Notes: generated by a model from the sequence alone, not told the origin. A DNA stretch of 64,000 bases from Acidithiobacillus sp. YTS05 (GCF_024396695.1 NZ_CP094359.1:2677153-2741152), one strand, 5' to 3'. Positions 44,639-53,724 are shown, counted from the stretch's first letter. Numbers and translations are program-made.

Positions 44639-44856
44639 TGACCATGCTACGTCGCGGCGCTATCGCCCTGATCCATACCTACCAGCTCGTCCTGAGCCCC
44701 TTTCTCGGGCAGAATTGCCGCTACCATCCAACCTGCTCGCATTACACCTGTGAGGCTATTGAACGCTATGGTGTCCTGCGCGGTGCCTGGATGGGTGTCA
44801 AACGTATCGCTCGCTGTCATCCTTTTCACCCGGGGGGGTACGACCCCGTCCCCTGA
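44638..44856 (+). CDS. yidD: Membrane insertion efficiency factor YidD
   Basis: A 72-residue protein with the YidD pattern: [31 protein letters not shown] is split over its three conserved cysteines, and [14 protein letters not shown] closes it. It helps YidC-dependent insertion. The start overlaps the rnpA stop. Confidence 0.95.
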   Translation: MTMLRRGAIALIHTYQLVLSPFLGQNCRYHPTCSHYTCEAIERYGVLRGAWMGVKRIARCHPFHPGGYDPVP

Positions 44857-44870
44857 GTTTTCGGAGCCCC

Positions 44871-46478
44871 ATGGATAGCAAACGTACCATCCTTGCCGTC
44901 GTCCTCTCGATCATCGTCCTGGTACTCTTCGAGTGGCTGGCACCCCATCCCAAGCCCAGCCCGAAGGCAACACCAACAGCGGCCACCCAGTCCGCAGCCG
45001 CCCAGCCAACGGCGGCGACCCAATCGGCCGCGCCCACAAGCAGCGTACCAGCGGCGCCCAGCACCGTTCCGGTAGTGACGAGCAGCAGCGCGGTGGGCGA
45101 GGGACCCAGCGTCAGCTTCCAGACGGATCTCTATACCGGAAAGATCTATCTGCAAGGCGGTGATATCCAGAATCTCGGTCTGCGCAAATATCCTATCGCC
45201 GTGGATGACAAGGCTCCCTATCCCATTCTGGACAGCAGCGCCGCGCGCTTGACGGCACAGCAAAGCGGCTTCATTGCTACCGACGGACAGACCCTGCGCG
45301 CCGACTTCAGCGCCCCGCAGACGATCACTGACGGTGGGCCCATCACCCTGAGCGGCCAGGCCGGTCCTCTGAAAATCGAAAAGACCTTTTCGTTTGATCC
45401 ACATACCTATCTGATCAACGAAGACATCCGCATCACGAATACCGGCAAGGAGCCCTGGAAAGGCAGCTATTTCGACCAGATTCTGCGCAATGACCGAACC
45501 CAGAGCCATTGGTTCATGTCGATCTTTACGGGCTCGGTCCTGATGCACAACGGCAGTCTGAGTGAGAAGGCCTTTTCCGATCTCCGCGACCATCCCGAGG
45601 AGCATGGCGGTCCCGGTTGGGCTGGCATGACGGATCACTATTTCCTGCAGGCGGTACTCCCTGAACCCCATGCCAGCGTGCAACTCTATGCGCGGCCGGC
45701 GGGCAGCAACTATGTAGCGGGCGTGCAGCAGGCCCTGCCCACCCTGCAACCGGGGCAGAGCTATACTCTGCGCCAGCAACTGTTCCTGGGCCCGAAACAG
45801 CAGGACCAGCTCGCGGCGCTGGGACGTGGCCTGGAACAGACCGTTGATTACGGCTGGTTCTCCATCGTGGCCGAGCCCATGCACGGGGTGCTGACCTGGT
45901 TCCATTCCTGGGCCGGCAACTGGGGCCTCGCCATCATCCTTCTGGTCGTGGCGGTAAAGATCATCTTCTTCTACCCCTCCGCGATCAGTTATCGCTCCAT
46001 GGCCAACATGCGCAAGCTGCAGCCCAAACTGGAGCAGATCAAGAAGGAGACCAATGGCGACCGGCAGCAAATGGGCGCCAAGATGATGGAGCTCTACCGC
46101 ACGGAAAAGGTCAACCCGATGGCGGGTTGTCTGCCCATCGTCATCCAAATGCCCGTCTTCATTGCCCTCTACTGGGTGCTGGTGGAGAGCGTATCGTTGC
46201 GGCAGGCGCCGTTCATTCTTTGGATTCATGATCTGGCACTTCCCGACCCGTACTACATCCTGCCCCTGCTCATGGGCATCAGTATGTTCCTGCAGCAGCG
46301 CCTGAACCCGGCACCCATGGATCCGGTGCAGAAAAAGATCATGTCGATCCTGCCCGTGGCTTTCGCCATCTTTTTCTCTTTCTTCCCCGCGGGTCTGGTG
46401 CTGTACTGGCTGACCAACAACGTCTTTGGCATCATCCAGCAGTACCTGATCACCCGCCACGTCATGAAAGAGAGCTAG
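44871..46478 (+). CDS. yidC: Membrane protein insertase YidC
   Basis: A 535-residue insertase. N-terminal helix (RTILAVVLSIIVLVLFEWLA), a Thr/Ala/Pro-rich linker, the large periplasmic beta-sandwich P1 domain, and the C-terminal five-helix core (NWGLAIILLVVAVKIIFFYP, PMAGCLPIVIQMPVFIALYW). The core ends VFGIIQQYLITRHV. Length is normal for a Gram-negative YidC. Confidence 0.97.
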   Translation: MDSKRTILAVVLSIIVLVLFEWLAPHPKPSPKATPTAATQSAAAQPTAATQSAAPTSSVPAAPSTVPVVTSSSAVGEGPSVSFQTDLYTGKIYLQGGDIQNLGLRKYPIAVDDKAPYPILDSSAARLTAQQSGFIATDGQTLRADFSAPQTITDGGPITLSGQAGPLKIEKTFSFDPHTYLINEDIRITNTGKEPWKGSYFDQILRNDRTQSHWFMSIFTGSVLMHNGSLSEKAFSDLRDHPEEHGGPGWAGMTDHYFLQAVLPEPHASVQLYARPAGSNYVAGVQQALPTLQPGQSYTLRQQLFLGPKQQDQLAALGRGLEQTVDYGWFSIVAEPMHGVLTWFHSWAGNWGLAIILLVVAVKIIFFYPSAISYRSMANMRKLQPKLEQIKKETNGDRQQMGAKMMELYRTEKVNPMAGCLPIVIQMPVFIALYWVLVESVSLRQAPFILWIHDLALPDPYYILPLLMGISMFLQQRLNPAPMDPVQKKIMSILPVAFAIFFSFFPAGLVLYWLTNNVFGIIQQYLITRHVMKES

Positions 46479-46479
46479 G

Positions 46480-47844
46480 GTGTCGCGCCAAGGGCGCTAC
46501 CAGCTGGGCGACAGCATCGTCGCCGTCGCCACCCCCCCCGGAATCGGCGGCGTTGGTATTCTCCGCCTGTCTGGCCCCGAGGCCCTGGAGATTGCCAATA
46601 CCCTGTGCGGCCTGCCCCAGCGCAAACAATGGCGTCCACGCCATGCCTACCTGCGACAGTTTTTTCTAGCGCCCGGGGAGCGCGTCGACCACGGTATCGC
46701 GCTGTATTTTCCCGCGCCGCACAGCTATACCGGCGAAGACGTGGTGGAGCTGCAGGGCCATGGCAGTCCGATCATCCTCAGCGCGCTCCTCGAATACGCC
46801 GTGCGCCTGGGGGCGCGGCCAGCGCGTGCCGGCGAGTTCAGCGAGCGCGCGTTTCTCAATGACCGTCTGGACCTGGCGCAGGCGGAGGCGGTTGCCGATC
46901 TCATCCATGCCCGTAGCCAGTCCCAAGCGCGCGCGGCTCTGGCCAGCCTGGAGGGGCAATTTTCTGCCGCCATTAGCGGCCTACGCCAGGAGATTCTCCA
47001 CTCCCTGGCACTCGCCGAGGCCGGCCTCGATTTCAGCGAAGAAGACCTCGGTGACGAACACCTGCAGACGCTGGCCACGCAACTCCAGCAATTGCAAAGG
47101 CAGCTGGCCCGGATTCTGGAGCAGAGTCGCTCCAGCGCGCGGCTGGCGCGCGGGGCCCGGATCCTTCTGGTCGGCGCCCCCAATGTCGGTAAATCCAGCC
47201 TGCTCAATGCCCTGTCGGGTCGCGACAGTGCCATCGTCACCGCGATTCCCGGAACCACCCGCGATGTCCTGCGTGAAGAGCTCGAACTCGAGGGACTACC
47301 CCTCGAGCTCCTGGACACCGCCGGATTGCGCGACAGCACCGACGCGGTGGAACAGGAAGGCATCCGCCGCAGCCGCGCCCTGCTCGAAAGCGCCGAAGAA
47401 ATCCTCCTCCTGCTCGATGCCAGTCGTGGCTGCTCGTCGGAAGACGCCAAGTTGCTGGCGGAGCTCGATCGCCAACGCTGTACGGTGCTGTGGAACAAGA
47501 TCGATCTCTGCTCGGACTTCGTCGCTCCGGATCTGGGGGTGCCAGCCCTCTGTATCTCTGCCCATAGCGGCGCCGGTCTGGCAGAATTACGCTCCTATCT
47601 GCGCCAACGCCTGGGTGGCAACAACGAGAGCGCCTGGTCGGCGCGTCAGCGCCATGTGCTGGCGCTGGAAGAGGCTCAGGGGCATCTTGCCGAGGCAGCA
47701 CAGTTTCTGGAGCTGGATGCCGGCGAAGAACTCCTCGCGCAAACGCTGCGGGAAAGTGCCAACGCCCTCGGCCAGATCACCGGGGTCGTGGATGTGGAGG
47801 AAATCCTGGGAGAGATCTTTTCGCGCTTTTGTATCGGCAAGTAG
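46480..47844 (+). CDS. mnmE: tRNA modification GTPase MnmE
   Basis: A 454-residue GTPase that with MnmG modifies U34 of certain tRNAs. N-terminal folate-binding domain (VAVATPPGIGGVGILRLSGP), helical domain, and a G domain with GAPNVGKSSLLNAL (about residue 231), DTAGLRDS and NKIDL. It ends with the C-terminal FCIGK cysteine motif. Start GTG two bases after yidC. Confidence 0.97.
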   Translation: MSRQGRYQLGDSIVAVATPPGIGGVGILRLSGPEALEIANTLCGLPQRKQWRPRHAYLRQFFLAPGERVDHGIALYFPAPHSYTGEDVVELQGHGSPIILSALLEYAVRLGARPARAGEFSERAFLNDRLDLAQAEAVADLIHARSQSQARAALASLEGQFSAAISGLRQEILHSLALAEAGLDFSEEDLGDEHLQTLATQLQQLQRQLARILEQSRSSARLARGARILLVGAPNVGKSSLLNALSGRDSAIVTAIPGTTRDVLREELELEGLPLELLDTAGLRDSTDAVEQEGIRRSRALLESAEEILLLLDASRGCSSEDAKLLAELDRQRCTVLWNKIDLCSDFVAPDLGVPALCISAHSGAGLAELRSYLRQRLGGNNESAWSARQRHVLALEEAQGHLAEAAQFLELDAGEELLAQTLRESANALGQITGVVDVEEILGEIFSRFCIGK

Positions 47845-47911
47845 AGACTTTTTGTCAGAGATGTCCATCTCGACTATCCTGTAGTCTTACACCTACATTG
47901 CGGAGCAGAGC

Positions 47912-48409
47912 ATGCATAAAAGGGATTTCCTGCGCCTGAGCGCCCTTGGTACCAGCCTTGCCTTGGGAGCCTCGCTGATCGGCACCCGCATCGCCAGGGC
48001 GGCAAATGCCGAGGGCTGGCCAGCGCAGTCCTTTGCTGCCAGCAGCGTCGATCAGGTACTGCAGGATCTATTTCAGATGCGTACACTGACGGAGTCCGAT
48101 CGTGTACATGTGCTGGTCGGCAAAGAAGTCGATGATGCGCTCAGCGTACCCGTATCGGTGTCCGTGAATCACCCCATGACGGATGACGATTACATTGCGC
48201 GAATCTATGTGCTGGTCGATCACAACCCCACGCCGTTAGCGAGCATCTTTCACTGCAGTCCGGCCAATGGCAAGGCGGCGTGTTACCAGAGAGTCAAAGT
48301 GTTACACGACAGTCCGCTGCGGGTCATCGCCCAAAGCAACCGCGGTGATATCTTTGCAGCCAAACCCGCGTGGGTGCATGTCGTCAAAAGCAAAGGAGCT
48401 GCAGAATGA
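47912..48409 (+). CDS. soxY: SoxY-like protein lacking the GGCGG carrier motif
   Basis: A 165-residue exported protein. A twin-arginine-like signal (MHKRDFLRLSALGTSLALGA) is present. The SoxY Ig-like domain follows (VPVSVSVNHPMTDDDYIARI, VDHNPTPLASIFHCSPANGK). In true SoxY the C-terminal GGCGG arm carries sulfur intermediates on its Cys. Here the protein ends VHVVKSKGAAE with no Cys. Two other cysteines occur at FHCSP and AACYQ. It overlaps soxZ by four bases. The partner relation is certain from context; a carrier role is doubtful. Confidence 0.85.
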   Translation: MHKRDFLRLSALGTSLALGASLIGTRIARAANAEGWPAQSFAASSVDQVLQDLFQMRTLTESDRVHVLVGKEVDDALSVPVSVSVNHPMTDDDYIARIYVLVDHNPTPLASIFHCSPANGKAACYQRVKVLHDSPLRVIAQSNRGDIFAAKPAWVHVVKSKGAAE

Positions 48410-48744
48410 GCGCACTGAGTACTTTGGGAGGCCGGCTGTCACGGCGCCTCGAGGAGGTGCAGATTAGCCTGCCAGAAAACGCGAAACAGGGAGAGATCAT
48501 CGAGATCCGGGCGCTGATCCTGCATCCATCGCAAAGCGAGGGCAAGACGCTGTTCATCGAAGAGGTGGCCTTTGCCCTGGGTGGCAAGACGTTCTGCCAC
48601 TTCGATCTTTCCAGTATGAGCAGCGCGAATCCCTATCTTGCCGTTCCCCTGCGCGCCGAAAAAAGCGGAATGATCTCCGCACACTGGCGCAACAACCAGG
48701 GGCAGACGGGATCAGGGCAGAAATTCCTGTCCATCGCCGAGTAA
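48406..48744 (+). CDS. soxZ: Sulfur-oxidation protein SoxZ
   Basis: A 112-residue periplasmic partner of SoxY, without its own signal peptide, as is typical. VQISLPENAKQGEIIEIRAL, VAFALGGKTFCHFDLSSM and SGMISAHWRNNQGQTG match the SoxZ fold. AAAGGAG lies before ATG. It is followed by a terminator. No other sox gene is in the window. Confidence 0.92.
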   Translation: MSALSTLGGRLSRRLEEVQISLPENAKQGEIIEIRALILHPSQSEGKTLFIEEVAFALGGKTFCHFDLSSMSSANPYLAVPLRAEKSGMISAHWRNNQGQTGSGQKFLSIAE

Positions 48745-48745
48745 G

Positions 48746-48768
48746 AAAAGGGGGGTCACGCCCCCCTT
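48746..48768. terminator. Terminator between soxZ and hsp20
   Basis: GGGGGG, loop TCACG, CCCCCC, with AAAA on the left and a short TT on the right. It should act best for the reverse strand (four U after the stem) and may serve both. Confidence 0.7.
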
Positions 48769-48792
48769 GCTCCGCAGCTGACGCAATACCGC

Positions 48793-49236
48793 CTATTCGA
48801 CGGCAATCTTGCGCCGCTTGGCCGACTCCGCCTTGGGCAGGGTCAGCTCCAGCACCCCGTCCTTGTAGGCCGCCTTGCTTTGACTGGCGTCGACATCCAC
48901 CGGTAGCTGGATGGTGCGGGCGAACTCACCGTAGCGTCGCTCTCGGTAAATGTACTTGCCCTCTTCCTTACTGCTGTCCTCTTCCTTGCTCCCACTGATA
49001 TATACCTGATTGCCATGCACCTGGATGTCGAGCTTGTCCTTGTCGACACCAGCAATCTCCGCTTTGACGACGATTTCGTTGTCGCGGTCGATAACATCGA
49101 GATGTGCGACGTTTGGTCGCGCTGCTGCAGTGCTGCCCTGCAGGGGCCGGAAGAAGCCGGGAAGCACCGCATCAAAGATCTGCTCGACGGGATCGGCAAC
49201 CCGTACGGATGGGTTACTGACAGCCTTTTCACTCAT
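48793..49236 (-). CDS. Small heat-shock protein (Hsp20/alpha-crystallin)
   Basis: A 147-residue cytoplasmic chaperone that holds unfolding proteins. The alpha-crystallin domain covers about residues 45-140 (NEIVVKAEIAGVDKDKLDIQ, YIYRERRYGEFARTIQLP, AYKDGVLELTLPKAE). The start is set at MSEKAVSN with GAGGAG upstream. Confidence 0.93.
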   Translation of the reverse strand: MSEKAVSNPSVRVADPVEQIFDAVLPGFFRPLQGSTAAARPNVAHLDVIDRDNEIVVKAEIAGVDKDKLDIQVHGNQVYISGSKEEDSSKEEGKYIYRERRYGEFARTIQLPVDVDASQSKAAYKDGVLELTLPKAESAKRRKIAVE

Positions 49237-49314
49237 GATGACTCTCCTCTTGACCAATGGTCCTCGCTGACCTGTCCCAAATCTGGGGTCGGTTTTGCGC
49301 TTTTCAAGGGCTTG

Positions 49315-50214
49315 TCAATAGGGGTAATCCCAACCGGGAGCCGGATCCTTATACCGGCGGTGCACCCACCAGTATTGTTCTGGTGCCCGACGAATGGCGG
49401 CCTCGAGGGCAGCATTCATGGTCGCCGCATCGGCCACGTCATCACCGCTGGGGAACTCTTCCGGCAGGGGCACGATCTCGATCTCGTAACCACGCCCGGC
49501 CGGCAAGCGATAGGCGAAGAGTCCAAAGGTCGGGCTGCCTCGTCGTTGCGCCAAACGTGCCAGCAACGGCGTGGTGCAGGCCGGCCGCGCAAAGAAGGGC
49601 GCAAAGACGCCCTCGCTCGGATCCACATTTTGATCGGGGAGGACGCCCACTACCTCGCCCCGTTGCAAAGCCTGCAGCAATCCGCGGATACCACCATCCT
49701 TGGCCACCAGGCGAGCACCACTGCGTCCGCGGCCGGCGACCATCTGTGCATTGATGGCGGCGTTGCGAGTCGGCATGTAGAGCACCGTCACCGGCCAGCG
49801 CTGGCCGATATACTGCACTGCGGCCTCCCAGGCCCCCAGGTGCGCGGTGAAGAGCACGACCCCTTGCCCCTTCTCCAGGGCGACATCCACCGCTTCCGCA
49901 CCGCGCACGGAACGAATCAACTCCAGGCTTCGCGGTAGAGGCCAAAACCAGAGGGGCCCCAGTTCCACGAAGGCCTGCCCGAGCTGGCGGAAATGCTGGG
50001 CGAGCAGATTCCGCCGCCGCCGATCATCCAGTTCGGGATAGGCGATCTCCAGATTCCTGCGCGCCACCCGTCGGCCACGCGCTACGAGAAGACGGGCCAG
50101 GTCGCCCAGGCGATTACCCACCCATACTCGAAGCGGGCGCGGCGCACGCGCCAGGAGCCGCAAGAGCCCTGCTATCATGGCGGCGAGCCAGGAGTTGAAA
50201 CGCCCAGCCGCCAT
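49315..50214 (-). CDS. Lipid A acyltransferase (LpxL/HtrB family)
   Basis: A 299-residue inner-membrane acyltransferase that adds a secondary acyl chain to lipid A. One N-terminal hydrophobic segment (LAAMIAGLLRLLARA), the HX4E catalytic motif in LFTAHLGAWEAAV, and GEVVGVLPDQNVDP are present. ATG 50214 overlaps the stop of the mscS gene (ATGA). Confidence 0.9.
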   Translation of the reverse strand: MAAGRFNSWLAAMIAGLLRLLARAPRPLRVWVGNRLGDLARLLVARGRRVARRNLEIAYPELDDRRRRNLLAQHFRQLGQAFVELGPLWFWPLPRSLELIRSVRGAEAVDVALEKGQGVVLFTAHLGAWEAAVQYIGQRWPVTVLYMPTRNAAINAQMVAGRGRSGARLVAKDGGIRGLLQALQRGEVVGVLPDQNVDPSEGVFAPFFARPACTTPLLARLAQRRGSPTFGLFAYRLPAGRGYEIEIVPLPEEFPSGDDVADAATMNAALEAAIRRAPEQYWWVHRRYKDPAPGWDYPY

Positions 50215-51035
50215 CAGGCGGCTCCAAACGCAAGACGCCGGGCAAGTTCGATGCCCTCGGCATCGAAACGAATCTTGATAGTCTCCAGAAGAGTACTGCG
50301 CGTGGCACCGTAATCCGTCGCCCGTACCCACGGGCGTAGGTAGAGCTGAACACCCAGGTCGGTGAGATCCTGCACGCCAATCGCCGGCGCAGGTTCGGAT
50401 AGAATCCGCTCATCGGCCTCGCAGAGCTCTGCTAAAAGCTGCTTAGCGCGCAGCAGATCCGCGTGCGGAGCGAGAGTAATCAGCAGATCGATACGGCGTT
50501 GGCCAAGGACGGAGGTATTAATGAGCACATCACTGAGGACCTTGCTGTTGGGCACGAATATTTGGCGGTTGTCGAAACTGTTGATGACGCTCTGAAAGAG
50601 ATGGATGCGCTCGACCGTACCTGAGACACCTGCCACCTCGACGCTGTCGCCCACCTGGTAGGGGCGCAAGATCAGCAACAGGACGCCGGCGGCAAAGTCC
50701 GCCAAGGACTTCTGCAACGCCAGGCCAATGGCAAGACCGGCGGCGCCAAGCATCGCCAGGAGCGAAGTGGTCTGCACCCCCAACTGTCCGAGGGCTGCGA
50801 CCACTACCACGATGTACAGAGCGATTTTGATCAGGGATTCGAGAAAACGCGCCACCGTCAGGTTGTAATGGACACGCTCCAGCGTACGGGCACTGAGACG
50901 TCCTATCCAGCGCGCCAGCCACACGCCGACCAGCAACACCAGCAGCGCCGCAGCAATGTGCCCAGCCCAGGTCCACAGACGGTCGTGGAGCGCTGCCGAC
51001 CAAGAGGGAAGCCACGCAATTTGAGAAATGGACAT
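50214..51035 (-). CDS. mscS: MscS-family small-conductance mechanosensitive channel
   Basis: A 273-residue channel with three membrane helices (IAAALLVLLVGVWLARWIG; LYIVVVVAALGQLGVQ; pore helix GAAGLAIGLALQKSLADFAA). The beta domain (YQVGDSVEVAGVSGTVERIH) and a C-terminal alpha/beta part follow. Size equals that of E. coli MscS. It releases solutes on hypo-osmotic shock. It is coupled to the downstream acyltransferase. Confidence 0.93.
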   Translation of the reverse strand: MSISQIAWLPSWSAALHDRLWTWAGHIAAALLVLLVGVWLARWIGRLSARTLERVHYNLTVARFLESLIKIALYIVVVVAALGQLGVQTTSLLAMLGAAGLAIGLALQKSLADFAAGVLLLILRPYQVGDSVEVAGVSGTVERIHLFQSVINSFDNRQIFVPNSKVLSDVLINTSVLGQRRIDLLITLAPHADLLRAKQLLAELCEADERILSEPAPAIGVQDLTDLGVQLYLRPWVRATDYGATRSTLLETIKIRFDAEGIELARRLAFGAA

Positions 51036-51112
51036 GAAAATGCCCCCGCGGAATTCGATTCGGAGAGCCTAGAGGCTGTTGGCGCCCCTGGCAAGGCGCC
51101 AGGAGCGAGATG

Positions 51113-52033
51113 TCAGTGCAATACCGTCGTAGAGGCTCCGTGGACGACCGCCGCGCGCAGGGCATTCAGCTCGGCCATCATCCAGCGTTGGTAGTCATAG
51201 CCCGCAGGCATGGTCTCATAGACCCCTACTACCGGAACTTGGGCCTGTTTCGCCTTGGCCAGAAATGATTGGGTCAGGCTGCTGGTGACCTGCTGATTGT
51301 AGAGAAAGACCTTCACCCGACGTTTGCCTAGCAGCTCGCTCTGCAGGCTCACATCCTGGGGCGCTGGGTCGGTGCCATTCATGATCGCCGCCTGCAAGGA
51401 CCAAGGGGTCTTGATCTCGCAGCCGGCAGCCTCAAGCATGTAGTCTGCCACCGGCTCCGACACCGCGACGGGGGTATGCGGATAGTCCTTGCGGAAAGCG
51501 GCAAGGCCCTGGTACCAGGGCTGCAGGGAGGCATCGAACTTTTTCACCTGCGCGGCAAAATACCCGCGATGCTCTGGCAACATGGCGCTGAGGGCATCGG
51601 CCACCGCTGCCGCCACCTTGGGCATGGTTTCCGGCTTGTACCATAGGTGCGGGTTGGGCGTACTCTCCGGCAGACCCAGGAGATCCTGCACCACGATGAC
51701 CTTCCTTGCCCGGTTCGGATTGGCCGCCAGAATTTTCTTCGCCCAAGAGTCGTAACCCAGCCCGTTGCGGACCACCAATTGCGCCTGCGCTACCTCACGC
51801 GCAATTGCGGGGCTCGCCTGAAAGGTGTGCGGATCGGTATTCGGATTGCTCTCGATCGCCTGTACCTGCACGTACGGGCCACCAATTTGGGAAATGACAT
51901 TGGCATACTCATTTTCCACGCCAACGGCGCGCAGCACGTCGGCAGCCTGGGCAGTGCCAGCAAAGAGGGCACTGCAGGCTAGCGCAATACCAAGGAAACG
52001 GTGAGAGGATAAGACAGAAGGTAGAAGGGACAT
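51113..52033 (-). CDS. ZnuA-type metal-binding protein of an ABC transporter
   Basis: A 306-residue periplasmic cluster A-I solute-binding protein with a signal peptide (LGIALACSALFAGTAQAA). Family marks are VISQIGGPYVQVQAIESNPN, DPHTFQASPAIAREV, LVVRNGLGYDSWAKKIL and PNPHLWYKP. The His-rich loop of ZnuA is missing. No permease or ATPase gene is adjacent. A perfect palindrome at 52050-52068 sits just upstream and looks like a Zur operator. Confidence 0.88.
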   Translation of the reverse strand: MSLLPSVLSSHRFLGIALACSALFAGTAQAADVLRAVGVENEYANVISQIGGPYVQVQAIESNPNTDPHTFQASPAIAREVAQAQLVVRNGLGYDSWAKKILAANPNRARKVIVVQDLLGLPESTPNPHLWYKPETMPKVAAAVADALSAMLPEHRGYFAAQVKKFDASLQPWYQGLAAFRKDYPHTPVAVSEPVADYMLEAAGCEIKTPWSLQAAIMNGTDPAPQDVSLQSELLGKRRVKVFLYNQQVTSSLTQSFLAKAKQAQVPVVGVYETMPAGYDYQRWMMAELNALRAAVVHGASTTVLH

Positions 52034-52049
52034 TGCGGCACTCTCCGTA

Positions 52050-52068
52050 AATGCAACTTGGTTGCATT
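52050..52068 (-). promoter_or_regulatory. Zur-like operator before the metal-binding protein
   Basis: AATGCAAC-TTG-GTTGCATT, a perfect 8-bp inverted repeat with 3-bp centre, 16 bp upstream of the start codon. The metal-uptake gene behind it makes Zur (or Mur/Fur-family) control likely. Confidence 0.6.
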
Positions 52069-52113
52069 ATGCTCTCGCGTCATCCTGCTCATGTCAATCT
52101 CGTCGCACAATAC

Positions 52114-52137
52114 AAAAAGGCGCGCCCGGGGGCGCGC
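52114..52137 (-). terminator. Terminator of the porin-feoC operon
   Basis: On the reverse strand a GCGCGCC / GGCGCGC stem with a four-base loop is followed by five U. Confidence 0.8.
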
Positions 52138-52177
52138 AATCGGCTACGGTGCTACAGGAGAAGAGGATGGGATAAAT

Positions 52178-52411
52178 TCAGTGCATAGATTGCGGTGAAG
52201 AGCTTCCTGTAGCCAGAAAACAGACCTGTTCCATGCGCCCGGCGCAGCGGGTCAGTTTCCAGATTTGCAAGACCCCTCGCTGCTGCAACTCGACCAGGGC
52301 CTGTCCCAGACGTTCCGGACCGGCCCGCGCAAGATGTTGCAGCAATTGTTCGAGACGACAACCCGGATGCCGGGCAACAAAGTGCAATGCATGATGAGCA
52401 ATCTCTGTCAT
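52178..52411 (-). CDS. FeoC-like winged-helix protein
   Basis: A 77-residue protein with a predicted winged helix (HHALHFVARHPGCRLEQLLQ, LVELQQRGVLQIWKL) and a C-terminal extension with cysteines (TRCAGRMEQVCFLA). It resembles FeoC, a small partner of the FeoB Fe(II) transporter. Its start overlaps the stop of the porin gene by one base, so the two are co-translated. No feoA or feoB is present here. Confidence 0.55.
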   Translation of the reverse strand: MTEIAHHALHFVARHPGCRLEQLLQHLARAGPERLGQALVELQQRGVLQIWKLTRCAGRMEQVCFLATGSSSPQSMH

Positions 52412-53649
52412 CAGAAAAACTCCAGGTGCAAACGCAGTAACCCGACCGTAGCGTTACGGTACACCCCATTGGGACGGGTAATGTATTGCAGATCGGGCTG
52501 CAGGCTCAGATAGTCATTCAATTTAGCGACATAGGTGATTTCGTAACTGGTTTCGGCGGGATAAATGGCTGCTGGTAGTTCCTCATCTTCATATCCCGCC
52601 GCCACCATGCCCGGACGCAGGGCTGCCCGCGCCATGCCAAAGGAGAGGGCGTCATCCGGCCGGGCGGCAAGAAAATGACTGAGCCGCGCCCCTACCCCCA
52701 GATACCAGGGAACCAGATTCTCCTGCCCAAAGGCCTTGCCCCACTGGATAAAGGGCGCCAGCTCCGCGTCGGCAAGCTGCGAGTGCGCCTCGACAATGCC
52801 GTAGATGCCATTCGTTGTCGGACTGAGGTCGAAGTCGGGGGCACGTGGCTGATCGTAGTGCCAGGCGCCAACTTTAAAGACATACTTGCCATATTCATCC
52901 GTATCATCATCCGGGTCTTCGCCCTCCTCCCGCCCCCAGTGCAAAGCCCCCTCCCAGATCGCCAGATAACCGCGGTCAAAGACACCGCGATACGGATGAA
53001 CGGCATCTCCCTGAAACACGCCTGCCTTGCTGCTCCAGTTCGCCCCATGGGTATTGACGATGAAACCCAGCCCGGAATAGGGATAGGTCGGCAGCGCCGG
53101 TACATTGCCCGAAAGGCTGGGGTCGAGACCAAAGGAGCCATTCAAGAGTTGCAGCGCATTGCTGGCCACGTCGAAATAGAGATTGAAATCGGTGTAGCCG
53201 ACCCGAGTAGCCAGCCAGTCTGTCCATTGCTGCCGGTAGTTGGCCTCGTAGAGCCGCACGGCAGAAGGTGCATAGATATTGCTCGCAGTCTGCAGATCGC
53301 CGCTGTAGGCCGTGTCTTCGGCCGAGCTGTAGATGCCGAACACGGAGGTGGTGAAGAGCCCGCCGCGCCAGGCGCCAGCCTTGCCGCTGTCCCATTGCAG
53401 CCCCAACTGGCCCGCCGTGGTGTTGGCCGTGCCCTGACGAATCCCTCCCGCTAGATTGGCGAAGAGCTCTGTATCTATATGCGCCGACCAGGAGAAACCC
53501 TGGCCGATATGCTGGAACTCGGTCAGATAACGGGGCGCCAGACCATTTTGATTCGGGATCGGCGATTCGGCCGCAGGCCCCGGCAATCCCGCCGCAACAC
53601 TTGCGCCACTCCACAGAAGCATCAGAAAAGAAAGTGACTTGCACTTCAT
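52411..53649 (-). CDS. OprB-family porin, FeoP-like
   Basis: A 412-residue outer-membrane porin with a signal peptide (LSFLMLLWSGASVAAG) and many amphipathic strands ending in LHLEFF. Strand-loop patterns such as YPYSGLGFIVNTHGANWSSK and LQWDSGKAGAWRGGLF match the carbohydrate-selective OprB group. Acidithiobacillus species carry a porin (FeoP) next to feoABC. Here a FeoC-like gene is coupled to it and a Fur-like box lies upstream (53706), so a role in iron entry is inferred. Confidence 0.8.
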   Translation of the reverse strand: MKCKSLSFLMLLWSGASVAAGLPGPAAESPIPNQNGLAPRYLTEFQHIGQGFSWSAHIDTELFANLAGGIRQGTANTTAGQLGLQWDSGKAGAWRGGLFTTSVFGIYSSAEDTAYSGDLQTASNIYAPSAVRLYEANYRQQWTDWLATRVGYTDFNLYFDVASNALQLLNGSFGLDPSLSGNVPALPTYPYSGLGFIVNTHGANWSSKAGVFQGDAVHPYRGVFDRGYLAIWEGALHWGREEGEDPDDDTDEYGKYVFKVGAWHYDQPRAPDFDLSPTTNGIYGIVEAHSQLADAELAPFIQWGKAFGQENLVPWYLGVGARLSHFLAARPDDALSFGMARAALRPGMVAAGYEDEELPAAIYPAETSYEITYVAKLNDYLSLQPDLQYITRPNGVYRNATVGLLRLHLEFF

Positions 53650-53705
53650 GATACGCTCAGATCAGGAAAGACGGCGCTACTATGCCCCAGCCTCTTCTCT
53701 CAGTC

Positions 53706-53724
53706 AATAACGATTCTCATTTGC
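53706..53724. promoter_or_regulatory. Fur-like box between the porin and nadD
   Basis: AATAACGATTCTCATTTGC matches about 13 of the 19 positions of the Fur consensus. It lies 57 bp before the porin start on the reverse strand. Confidence 0.5.
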
